DNA of 64,000 nucleotides, taken from NCBI RefSeq assembly GCF_040436345.1, contig NC_133221.1:21586665-21650664 (forward strand), read 5' to 3'. The stretch comes from Pagrus major. Lineage: Eukaryota; Chordata; Actinopteri; Spariformes; Sparidae. Shown in pieces: positions 28,874-39,701 of this stretch; position 1 is the first letter of the stretch; each line of letters opens with the position of its first letter. The translations under genes and the position numbers were made by a program. Below the pieces are notes generated by a model. That model was not told the origin of the DNA, ran no database searches, and saw only the letters and a program-made list of their open reading frames with translations.

Positions 28874-31800
28874 ATGAAACATTTTTTTGCTTCTCTGTGT
28901 CTCCTGGGATCTTTTCTGCATGCCTTGGCTCAATGTACTGTCCCAGCTTCTGCGTTTCAGCTGGAAGGAGATTATTTGATTGGTGGACTTTTTGACATTC
29001 ATCATGTCGATGGCCCTGTTTCTCATAAAAGACCAAAAATGACTGACTGCTCCAGGTGAGTTTTAAAATAAATCTGGGGGAATATCTTCTCAAGTTGAAA
29101 GTAATGTGTAAGTAAAGAGTGCCTGATATAACAGATGTTGTTATAAATTCAAGAATTTTGCCTCAAACTTCTACTCAATGGATATAGCTAATAGCACATT
29201 TCCCCCAAAATCATGTAAGGACATTACATCTGCATTACTGATCTCAGTTCTTCTATCATGAACGAGAGATATTTCTGTGTTTGTACAGCCTTGACAAACC
29301 CTTGAACAACGAACCTTGTTCTTACACTCTCTCCCTGCCCCTCTATCCACAGTAAGCCCTTCATTCTGTCAAGTTATCGAAGGTTTCAGTTGATGAGATT
29401 CTGTGTAGAGGAAATCAATAACTCTACCAACCTACTGCCAAATGTATCTCTCGGCTATGAAATATTTGACCACTGCTCAGATACACAGAACTTTCCAGGA
29501 ATTTTGAAACTCATCTCATTCAACGGCATGATCCAACCTTGGGGTGAACCACACAAGAATCTGTCTAAAGTAATAGCAGTGGTCGGCACTTATACGAGCA
29601 CTAACACGCTGACTGTAGCTCCACTGCTTATGATGAATCTCATTCCTATGGTAAATTTGCCAGTTGCTATTTTTTTAACAACCTTTTACCTGACTAAAGT
29701 AATAAAAACTTGACTTTACATTTTTTAGAATTTTCTGTAATGTTGCTATTATTTTTTTTTTTTAACAGGTCAGTTATGGAGCTGCTAGTTCAGTCTTTTC
29801 AAGAAAACAGAATTTCCCCTCTTTCCTGCGAACAGTGCATCCCAATAAAGACGTCATTGAAGTGATTGTTAGGATTCTGCAGCACTTCAAATGGCGCTGG
29901 GTTGCATTCCTTAACATCGATGATGATTATGGCAATGACGGACGGGAATTGTTCATAAAGATGATTAAGGACACTGAGATCTGCCTGGCATACACCAAAG
30001 GACTTACTCATGATACAGATTATCCGCCAATATTCAAACAGATAGAGGCACAGAGGATACGTATAGTTATAGTTTTTGCTGCTGAATGGACTGCTGAAGC
30101 TCTCATTGAGTCAGCAATACAACTGAATATCACAGACAAGGTGTGGATAGCCGGAGATGCATGGTCCTTAAACAAAAGGCTCCCCAAGGTGAAAGGAATC
30201 AAAAATATCGGAACTGTACTCGGGGTGTCTCAGCCAGTAGTGAAAATACCTGGTTTCAATGATTTTGTCCGTGCTTCCGAAAGCCAGAATCGTTGTGAAA
30301 ATTCAGAACAACAGATGTTTTGTAATCAGGTTTGCAACTGCAGTAACCTGACTGCAAAAGATATCATTCTTGCAGACCCATCTTTTAATTTTCCTGTTTA
30401 TTCTGCTGTATATGCGATTGCTCATGCCTTACACAATGTCTTGCAATGTGGATCTGGCGGATGTAATGGCAATATTACAGTGTTTCCACACATGGTAAGT
30501 ATACAAATTATTTTCTTTCTTCTTACTGTGTCATTCTTGGGCAATTATGTTTCTGACAAGTTTTTCTTACAGAAAAACCTATTTGAAAGTGACCTGTCAT
30601 ACCATAAAACACTGGTCTGTTTTGTTATCACATATAAGAAAGTGACCTATCATACCATAAAACACTGATCTGTTTTGTTATCACATGTAAGATACAAACA
30701 AAACCTTTAAATCCTCACACTACAATCTTAACTGATTTTTCATGTCAAACATTAGTTCATTTGAATGTACATTTAATAGATCTGTACATTCTACAGTGGG
30801 CTTCCAGTAGGATGCTTAGAGCAGTGTTACAGTCTTAAAGAGATCTTAGCGCATCACATACTACATATTATTATGCCAGAAGGAGCGACGCACTACCTCA
30901 CATGATCTCATGGGGAAACAGATGTAAATAAATGGAGACTGTTGCGCAACAACTTGCTGTAGTAATGTTAATACTCTGCAGTGAGAAAAAACAAAAGCAG
31001 AAGAATCAATGCAGTCAACAGTGCTTGCCTATTCATCAACAAGAACTTGAGGCGAGACTGTTTAACCCAAACTAGGAGTTAGTCCGAGATGTTGCTGTTG
31101 TGTAGATATCAAATATAACAGCAAAGCAATACAGTACATGAAATGAGCAAAGCTAAAACATCAGATTGGTCAAACCATCTTGTTTTACTGTACATCTTTA
31201 AATGTTAGAGTTACAGCTGAAAATGACAATAGAAATATACAAGTTTGCTGATTTCACATATCTGCACAATGCAAATCAAAGGTCAGTCTTCTATCCGGAT
31301 GTAACTTGTTACCGTGAAGTGATCTGGTCTATACTGGCCCAGGTTTTTAATGCCCTGCCATGGAGTATGTTTTGCCTCACTCTCCAGCATTTCTGAATTC
31401 AATATTACCTGGCCTGCCTGCTTGGACCTTTGCCTGATCACCCAGATTTTATATTCCCCCTCCTGCTCCTTGTTAGACAAGTTTGCCAGTTGGACTGATT
31501 TCTGATTTTTGACCCTTCCCTGTTTGAAACTAATTAAACTGAACTTCCTTGCATCCCATTGTGCCTGTGTTGTGCTTTTGTGTTCAGATCTGTCTCAAGT
31601 ATTTACAGTAAGGAATGGTCAAGCCTTGTGAGACAATGTCATTAGATCTCTTTGAGGTTGAAACATGATATTTAATCAATGCCTCACAAATTCATTGTGA
31701 ACACATGCAAGTAATCTGAACTTTGTGTACCCTCATCAGGTTCTAGCAGAGCTGAAGAAGACAAACTTTACACTTCTAAACCAGAGTATTGAGTTTGATG

Positions 31801-33545
31801 AAAATGGTGACCCCAAGCATGGATCCTATTCTATACTCTTCTGGAACTACAGTGGTGATGCAGAGGTGGTCGGTTTTTATGATTTTCGCCCATCGTTACA
31901 TTTCTTCATCAACAACAGCAAAATTCAGTGGTACACAAAGGACAAAGTGAGTTGTTTAATCTTACCAAAACTTTATACAGTACATTTTGATTTGAAAATA
32001 CTGTTTTGTTTTTCCACTTCTGCAGGGATGTGTGTGTGGACAAGTGCACAAGTGCACAAAGATATGTTGAATAATAGCTGTGACAGGGAACAAAACCCAA
32101 CATTAGGAACATAAACCAGTGGTGGTTGTTCATTCTGTTATTTGCAGGGACATCTGGATATAACACTCAATGTTGATTACATTTAACAATTCCTGTTTTG
32201 AATCTGAATTACTGCTACCACCCTTACGGTATAATAATGCATTTACATTTTCTTTTCTGCTAAATAATTGTCTTGTATAGGTGCCTACTTCAGTGTGTTC
32301 CCAGGAATGTCCTATAGGACATGCAAAAAAGTATGATGGAATCCATGAATGCTGCTTCAAGTGTGAAATCTGTCCAAATGGAACTTATGTCAACAGTACA
32401 GGTAAATTATTATATATGAGAGGAAGAAAATTAGTAAAGGCAGTGCTGTCAGTCTTTACTTGATGGGAGATAATCTTTCTTATTGGCATATTTATGGCCA
32501 AGAGGATTTCATTTCATGTTGATTGGACAAAGCTTTATGCTTGAAGTAGAAGCTCATCTTAGGAGAACATACACAGTAACTTTATTGACAAATTGTGTGT
32601 CTCTGTTGTAAAACAGCGGATCCCTACAAATGCTTCAAATGTAAGGAGACAGAATGGTCTGAAGAAGCAAGCACATCATGCAATCTGCGGGTGGTGGAGT
32701 ACATCCCATTCACAGACAGTGGAGCTATAGTGATCATGGTCGGGGCCTGGGTCTTGGTGGGTCTCACAGCAGCCATGTCTGTTCTCTTTGCTGTCAACTA
32801 CAACACACCTATCGTCAGATCTGCTGGGGGACCAATGTGCTTCTTAATTTTAGGCTGCCTCAGTCTGTGTAGTATTAGTGTGTTCTTTTACTTTGACAAG
32901 CCAACAACTTCCTTTTGTATCTTAAGGTTCTTGCCATTTTTTTTGTTCTACACTGTTTGTTTGGCATGTTTTGTTGTACGCTCGTTTCAAATAGTTTGCA
33001 TTTTCAAAATAGCTGCCAAGTTCCCCAAGCTCCACATTTGGTGGATGAAATATCATGGACAATGGCTGGTCATCACTGTGGCATTTGGTACTCAGGCACT
33101 CTTACTTCTTATTGGCTATTCCTTTGACCCATCCAAGCCCTACAATGAAACAGTTTGGTACCCAGACAAAATAATACTTAGTTGTGGCGTTCATTTTCAG
33201 GCAACCTCTAGTTCTGTGGTTTTACTGTTATCCTTGTGCTGCCTTTGCTTCATTTTCTCCTACATGGGAAAAGATCTCCCAAAAAATTACAATGAGGCCA
33301 AAGCAATAACCTTCTGCCTGCTCCTGCTGATCCTCACATGGATCATCTTTGCCACTGTACATGTACTTTATCGTGGCAAGTACATTGAAACTCTTAATGC
33401 TCTGGCAGTACTCTCCAGTCTCTACTCCTTTCTGTTGTGGTACTTTCTCCCAAAATGTTACATCATCATTTTTCAATCATACAAAAACACACAGCAGTAC
33501 TTCCAAGGTCTCATTCAGGATTATACCAAAACGATTAGCCAGTAG
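28874..33545 (+). CDS. Type 1 taste receptor (T1R1/T1R2-like), array copy 2
   Basis: Exons: 28874-29055, 29353-29650, 29769-30494, 31740-31946, 32281-32401 and 32617-33545 (TAG), 2463 nt, 820 aa, no break. Exon 2 is 9 nt shorter than in copies 1, 3 and 4 because Ser-Lys-Val is missing once from the NLSKVSKVIAVV stretch, in frame. Exon 3 carries one more codon than copy 1 (EQQMFCNQ). The signal peptide, flytrap domain, nine-cysteine domain and seven helices are complete; the exon 4 donor is GTGAGT as in copy 1, where copies 3-5 have GTAAGT. Intron 3 is enlarged to about 1.2 kb and holds a 53-bp tandem duplication plus unassigned repeat-like sequence. It is close to copy 1 in the flytrap domain (RTVHPNKDVIEVIVRILQHF) but shares with copies 3-5 the Trp in KVWIAGDAWS. 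Same inferred role: taste-cell amino-acid or sugar receptor subunit. Confidence 0.9.
30585..30690. repeat. 53-bp tandem duplication in intron 3 of receptor 2
   Basis: Two adjacent copies (30585-30637 and 30638-30690) differ at only a few positions; both contain CATACCATAAAACACTG and TCTGTTTTGTTATCACAT. Confidence 0.85.
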
Positions 33546-33594
33546 CAGCTTCTCATAAATATGTTACTGTATACAAAATAACTGATGCACTTCG

Positions 33595-34337
33595 GGGGCC
33601 ATACTCATAAAGTATCCGTATAAAAAGTTGGTCTGAGTGATGATATTCTCAGAAAATTCTTAGCATTGTTTTCTAAGAATTTTGCCTTAAAGTTAAGACT
33701 AGATCCTGGAAGAGATATAAGTTATACACAAAGAATCAAAGCCCTTCAGGTGAAAATCTGTCACAAATAGGGAGGAGGACTCTTAAGAGCCTTAAAAGTT
33801 TCTTAAGCAGAGGAGAAAATGATGGAAAGACAAAGACGAAGGAGAAAAATTCTCCAAAAACTGAATTAGATTGAGTTAATGAAATGCTATGGTTTAGATC
33901 TTCTCACATCTCCCATCAAATGTAATAATGTTATAACGGCAGGAATGACGGTCCCCTTTTCCTCTCCTTTCAGACTGCATTTTAGAACAAATCCAATGTT
34001 GCGGTGATAATGCAGGTCCTCCCATTTATTTGAATGAGGGAAGCAATTAGGCTGCAGCGGTGCGTACTGCAGGGGGTTACGGAAAAAAACACAGCCAGCT
34101 GTCATTGCCTTACTGTGCATTTTTTTCTTGTTTGATCACTCAATCACAGCATATAAAAGAATGTGTCATACCTAACAATGGAGTCAACCACACCTCCTGA
34201 CTAAGATAAAGGTTTCTGGTTCTTCCTTGCTCAGAGTTGCTTTAAGAAGTTTCCTAAATTACTCTGAAGTTAGATTTAGATTTAGACTAAATTAGGACCT
34301 GTTTGAGAGTATTTTCAAAATGTTTGTGAATATGGCT
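33595..34337. mobile_element. DNA transposon remnant with imperfect terminal inverted repeats
   Basis: The left end GGGCCATACTCATAAAG and the reverse complement of the right end (GAGCCATATTCACAAAC) agree at most positions. The roughly 740-bp interior has A-rich stretches and no long open frame. The GGGCC-AT-TTCACAAA style of end is typical of Harbinger-like elements in fish, but the family is a guess. It lies 50 bp after the receptor 2 stop, so it may form part of that gene's 3' UTR. Confidence 0.55.
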
Positions 34338-34679
34338 CAGGTGTCACAATTCAGGAGTTCTTTCAATACAATAATGATTGTATTTTGATAATAATTTGGA
34401 TAATTAGAGTGGATGGTCATAAAATGTATATAGTTGTTTGAATCTTTGTCAGTTTCTTTTGTTATAATCTAATAATGTTAGATGAGATGTATTTAATTGG
34501 ATATTTGGTTGTTTTACAGAAGGATGTTTTAACAAGCATCTTAAAACTTGCTTAACAATATACAGTGATAACCTTTCTAACAAGAAAGGTGGTTGGCATC
34601 TCCTAGTCCAACGCAGAGCGTCTGACCTAAGGAACTACACTAGACTAACTACAGCAAATATAGGTACAACAATCAATTG

Positions 34680-35050
34680 AGCTAAATGCTAACATCAGCA
34701 TGCTAAGATTTACTATGGTCAGCATCTTAGTTTAGCCTGTCAGCATGCTAAGATTTGCTAAGTAGCACCGAACACAAAGTGCAACTGAGGCTGATTGAAA
34801 TGTAATTACAGCAATTCAGTTATAAACCAAAGTATAAGATACGTTTAAATGTTTACTCCATGTTGGTACTATCTGTGAAGTTTTAAGGGATCACCAAAGT
34901 AATTAAAATCCTTTCTGAGGTGGACATCAATGTCTGAACTAAATTTCATGACAATCCATTCAATGGTTATTAAAAAATTTGGATCAAAACCACAACTGTG
35001 AATGTCAAAGTCTTTAGGATACATCCTCTGGGAAACATGAATGTCTGTTC
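34680..35050. repeat. Dispersed repeat, second occurrence
   Basis: Same ordered motifs as at 23150-23560 (CAGCATGCTAAGATTTGCTAA, GGGATCACCAAAGTAATTA, TACATCCTCTGGGAA). The matching position relative to the receptor stop suggests it was carried by the duplication. Confidence 0.6.
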
Positions 35051-35099
35051 TATAATTGTACCACCAGACTGACAAACAGCCAGATCTTTGGTCATGCTA

Positions 35100-36220
35100 T
35101 CATGGATTAAGACTGACATCTGAATATAGACTGACAGTATACTACAGTTAAATTCAATGTACAAATGTTAAACATACACTTTAAAATCCTATGTTAGTTA
35201 ATAGCCTAAGGAGTGATACACATAAAGTTCATTTTGTTAAGCCCTGCACTAATCTAGATAACAGTTACATAACAGTTTGAGGTTGGTAAAACATTTTTTA
35301 ATGGCACCACATGAAGGCACCACTTCACTACAGGTCAAACTACAGGCACAGTTTGAATATATTTGTGTAACCTATGTTTTTGTATTTATAATAAAATCAG
35401 GATGTAACAGGTCAGGGTTTTTGTGCAGGTGTTGTACAGGTTCAGCTTTTGTAGACTGTGTGCAAAATTTGGTTAAATATAAATTCAGGATTTAACTCAT
35501 TACTGATACAGTCATTTTTGAAAATATATTGTGATAATATCTTAATTGAATGTCAACTGTGTGATTATTGTTGCGCTGTTTTAAATATTTGGTTTTCATA
35601 TCACTTCATTAAAGAGCATACTTTACAGCTTTGAAATTTATTTCTCCAGTAAGATTCAGACATCTACCACTATCGATCCACATTTTACTTCGTTTCACAA
35701 CTACAGACCTGTTAAATTTCATGACAGCATCTCGCATGGCTGTGACACGATCATGCTGACAAAAGTCTGGCCACATAGAGACGGACAGACAGACATATAA
35801 ACACTTGGAAAAATACTCAAAACTATCCTCCCTTGTGTTGTAAGGAGGACTGGAACTGTCAAAATAAAAAAAACAAGAAATAAATAGTATAAATAATCAT
35901 TTGCAAAGAAATGTAAATAGAAAAAAAAACTGAAAAAAAGAGTTTGTGGTAATCAATATCGGGGAAATGCAAAGGGAAAATAATACAGAAAAAAATTATA
36001 TAATAAATACATTTAAATATGAAAAAATAATAGATACAATGGAAAATTAAATGAGAAAGAAAATAAATAGGGGATTAATAAAAAACTCAAATAATACAAA
36101 AAGCAAATTAAAGCAGAAATCATTCATTATAAAATAGTTATGTTTTAATTAGTGTAGAATCACCTGAAACTAGAGGAATCATTGTGTTTTCATAACCTTA
36201 CAATAAGCCTTTTATATCTA
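35100..36220. other. AT-rich spacer
   Basis: The part at 35210-35360 resembles 25620-25860 downstream of receptor 1 (CCCTGCACTAAT, CACCACATGAAGGCACCACTT). The part 35850-36140 is A-rich low-complexity sequence. No gene was seen. Confidence 0.5.
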
Positions 36221-36224
36221 CAGA

Positions 36225-36425
36225 GGGAGTGGGTACTCTTCCATAGAATCCGCCATGTTGCACCGCCATGTTTCTACAGTAGCCCAGAACGGAAAAACCA
36301 AACACTGACTCTATGGAGGGCCTTTCACGTTTTTAGCCGCCACTGTAGGGGAAGGTAAGGCTAGGGGTATTCATGCCATCTGCAACCTCATCACTAGATG
36401 CCACGAAATCCTACACACTGGACCT
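36225..36425. repeat. Dispersed repeat (GCCATGTTGCACCGCCATG type)
   Basis: GAGGGAGTGGGTACTCTTCC, CGCCATGTTTCTACAGTAGC and ATCCTACACACTGGACCTTT are motifs of a short repeat that I recognise as abundant in percomorph fish. It is not coding. Confidence 0.6.
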
Positions 36426-36439
36426 TTTGTTCAAATTAC

Positions 36440-36600
36440 ATTGTTAAGGGTGGAGACAGCACAGAGTTTGCATGTCCCCCCCGTGCTGTCGTGGGTTTCC
36501 TCCAGGTTCTCCGGTTTCCTCCCACATTCAAAATACATGCGGTTCCATTAGGACCCTAAATTGTCAACAAATCTGGTCTTAATCTGCCCTTCAATAAATG
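36440..36600. repeat. Dispersed repeat (AGTTTGCATGT / TCCGGTTTCCTCCCACA type)
   Basis: Contains the GTTTCCTCCAGGTTCTCCGG and CCTAAATTGTC motifs of a common teleost interspersed repeat. Related 3' sequence (CTGGATAAGTGG) occurs near 45085 and 55570. Confidence 0.5.
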
Positions 36601-37106
36601 CTGATTAAATGTAATTAATGTTTGTGCATCTTTATTGTCACCACTTCCTATCAGATGTGGAATCATAGTCAGAGTCAGTCAGAACACTTTTGCTAGAAAA
36701 ATTTGTTAGGGTAAAATAGGAAGTTGATCTTGAGCAAATCAGTAACACTTAACAAGAAGGTACACAAAAATGTGAGTAGTTACTGAGGAATGAGTAAGGG
36801 ATGAATTGGGAATGATTTGATAGTAAATTAGTCGTTAATGAGTAATTCCTGAATAATTGTGATTGTGGGAAGACCATACAGTTGATAATGATGAGTTACT
36901 GGAGAACAGACTCGGAGATACTACATGAATGAATCATTAGGTAATGATTAGTTCATAAATATCTGTGAATCAACATACTGATCACTTTCTTCATGAGTTG
37001 TTCCCGATTAACAATCAACCACCCGCTGATTGGCACAAACTAGTGATAACTCATGAAATACTAATGACTTAATCACTGGTTACTCTTTTTGTGTACCTTT
37101 GAGTGG

Positions 37107-37350
37107 CTTCAAGTACAGTGAGACATCATGCTGAGTAGTTACCCACTAGACTCATTAAATACTAATTATTGAATCAATAGTTACTGTTTTTATGTACCTT
37201 CAAGTAGTGAAACACAATACTTAGTAGTTACCCAATAGACTCATTAAATACTAATTCATTACTCAGTCATTAGTTACTCTTTTTGTGTACCTTCAAGCAT
37301 AGTGAGACATCATACTGAGTAGTTACCCAATAGACTCATTAAATACTGTT
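37107..37350. repeat. Minisatellite, about 91-93-bp unit, 2.6 copies
   Basis: Units start at 37107, 37198 and 37291 (CTTCAAG...). Each contains AGTAGTTACCCA, TAGACTCATTAAATACT and GTTACT-TTTTTGTGTACCTT with minor changes. The upstream stretch 36750-37090 holds diverged related words (GAGTAATGA, GTACACAAAAA), partly in reverse, so the whole 36.75-37.35 kb region may be one element. Confidence 0.8.
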
Positions 37351-37480
37351 TGTGTACTTTACAGATACATGTACTGCAGTTCCCTATCTGAGTTTACCCA
37401 ATCATAATTGAAAGACAACTTTACACAAAGCTGACACCAGATTCTGTATAGCTCCAAACTGTTGGCTGTTGGTAAAAAAA

Positions 37481-37660
37481 TGTCCCATCCCTTCCACCTG
37501 AGCACCACAAGGAGTTCTGCCTTTTCATTGGGAGGTTGCTGGATTCAAACCTTCGTGAGTCCATCTCAGGTCTCGGCATCTATTGCTGTCATCCATAGAG
37601 TCATTGCAAATGATGTCCTTTCAAAAGACCTCTGTGGCCAAAGTTTAAGTCATGCAGAGC
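37481..37660 (+). pseudogene. rer1 exon 5 relic before receptor 3
   Basis: The region CCCATCCCTTCC, GGAGTTCTGCC, TTGGGAGGTTGC and TTCGTGAGTC lines up with rer1 exon 5 and its donor (14140-14222). The following intron sequence also matches (GCATCTATTGCTGTCATCCATAGAGT versus 14245-14268; GGCCAAAGTTTAAGTCATG versus 14302-14320). It is non-functional, with substitutions and small indels. Confidence 0.85.
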
Positions 37661-38077
37661 TCATTTGTAAGAGGATGTAGCATTTTAGCATAAACCAAAG
37701 ATACCTGGTTGAATTAATTCATTCATTTGTGTGTATTTGCTTGTGACCTCATGCGATCTTCTAGCCTCATCTGTACTTCATCTCAGTTCATCCATACCAT
37801 CCATAGGTCATCTCTGTAGCATAAGTTTAATTCGATTTTAAAACATTTCATTAAACTTCTGAAACTTTCCCTCTGAAAGGCATGTTTGAAAAGTTGTTTA
37901 AAAGCTTTATGTGGTTTAGGCATTGCAAAATTATGTAAAAAAAAATAAATAAATAAATGTTTTTTTAAAAAAGCATTGTCTTTTGTGTACAAAAGCAGAA
38001 AGAAAGGAAATTGGTTAACATACAGCTGGCATTTGCCTAGTGAATAAAAAAAGATACTCTTTGGTTGTTATTGACAG

Positions 38078-38198
38078 GCATTCAGCAACCTAAGGCATCA
38101 TTATTTGCCAATATTTTGACAGCTTTAACCTGACAGTGTTCTGGCCTAAACTATAATGTAAAGGTTCCCTCTGAATTACAATGAGGAAACAGATCAAG
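38078..38198 (+). pseudogene. rer1 exon 6 relic before receptor 3
   Basis: It is preceded by an intact-looking GACAG acceptor, starts GCATTCAGCAAC, then has a TAA where rer1 reads AAA. It retains CAGTGTTCTGGCCTA and ends CAGATCAAG/GTAAAC exactly like rer1 exon 6 (15012-15147). It is 121 nt against 136 nt because of deletions, so it cannot encode the rer1 segment. Confidence 0.88.
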
Positions 38199-38399
38199 GT
38201 AAACTTTACACTTTGACCGATATACTGTTATCGCAGTGTTACACAAACATTACAGCCAAAGGTACCCTGTGGAGTTTTGAACTACTACTAGCACTATGGA
38301 GTAATGTTTTTAAAAGCGCAATTATTTCTGCACCTTGCAGAAATGTATATTTCATACAATTATGCTGGGTGGTTCACACTATACTACTAGTTGACAGTT

Positions 38400-39529
38400 G
38401 GTGGTGGTAATACAAAAATAATCTGAGCAATGTGCCCTCAAAAACCAGGAAAAAGAAGACATGGACGTTAACAATGCAGAGTTTAAAATATTAGAAAAAA
38501 TGGCTTTGCAAATTTCTTATCAGGAAAGAAATGAAGGATACACTCACGCACTGTTTTGGTGAGAAACACAGAATGTAAACATAACTTTTAAATGATTTGA
38601 AGAAAACTCAACACTCCTTGAATCAAAAACTGCTCCAAAACATCATCAACGCTTCAGATTTAGGACAACTTAGGAGCTACTTCATTCAATTAAACTTTTT
38701 CTGTAATAATATAGGCCACTCCTTATTACACAGCCAATATCCTGAAACACTTACTTCCTGGACTGATTTTTCCACAAAACTGTCATGTCTGTCTATGGAC
38801 AGACATTGTCACCGCAATAGTGTCACAACTTTGCAACATTTATTCACAAAACTTTGCAATGGTGTAGTTGAGATCAAAAATTAAGTTTGAAGATGGGTGT
38901 CATCTGAGCAATGGCACCAGAAGAAAGGGAGGAAGGAAGTTGGGAAAGGGGGTATTGGCCATGAGGTTGTGTATGGTTTGGATTTTAACGATTTGGATTC
39001 GGATTCTGCTTATCAATCCTGGTTCTAATCAATTACGATTCTTTGAGCGGCCGGGTCAAAACAGGTCACGTGGTTATTTCACTGTTGCAGCTGGTACCAA
39101 TACCAGCAACGGAGTTGCAGCTGGTAAAAAAACAGAATAATGAGAAGTCATGGCTCGGAACATCAACATGTTCACAGTGTCACGGCTGGTGCTATCCCAA
39201 CGCAAGATGGTCTGTACTTCTGGTCTGCAAATTAATTAATTAAGTCTTTCCCTGTCCATGCTACCTGCAGAGGTCACTCAATTAATGTCCATCATCTTAA
39301 CATGATGTCAGCTTCGCTATTTTAACAACTAACTTTCCATTCAGTTTAGGCAGTTTTCTGCGGGTAATCATCAAATATGGGCAAAAGACAAAACTTCCCC
39401 TGTAAACTTCTCTAAAACCATTTGGGAGTACTGCCTACATGAGGGATTAGCATGGATAACCAGGGTAATTCATGGTAGTTGAATATTGTTCAACTCTGTA
39501 TGTATTTACCACAGACAGTGGGCGCAGTT
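38400..39529. other. Unassigned spacer before receptor 3
   Basis: Short open frames at 38597-38884 and 38868-39140 have no recognisable family, no splice context and biased composition. The part 38935-39240 has a repeat-like look (ATTTGGATTCGGATTCTG, GCAGCTGGTACC/GCAGCTGGTAAAA). No gene is called. Confidence 0.4.
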
Positions 39530-39701
39530 TAGATGCTTTTTGCATACTGATTTGAGTATTCTCCCCCAACCATTTACAGGCAGGTATTTATGATAATACA
39601 TAACACTGAGGGTTTGCCGTTACTAGCATGACATTGCTTATTAAAGGCAGAGCCTAATCCAATAAGAGTTCACATTAGATTGGTAAATGGTAACTACAGC
39701 A
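39530..39701 (+). promoter_or_regulatory. Conserved upstream block of receptor 3
   Basis: TTTTGCAT at 39538-39545 lies 164 bp before the ATG, followed by ACTGATTTGAGTATTCTCCC, CAACCATTTACAG, AAAGGCAGAGCC and GAGTTCACATTAGATTGG as in copies 4 and 5. Confidence 0.55.

Noticed and set aside
30860-31620. Possible retroelement or exon in intron 3 of receptor 2
   Set aside because: The stretch with GCCTGCCTGCTTGGACC and CCCTGTTTGAAACTAATTAAA looks like a retroelement 3' end, but no domain or boundary could be supported.
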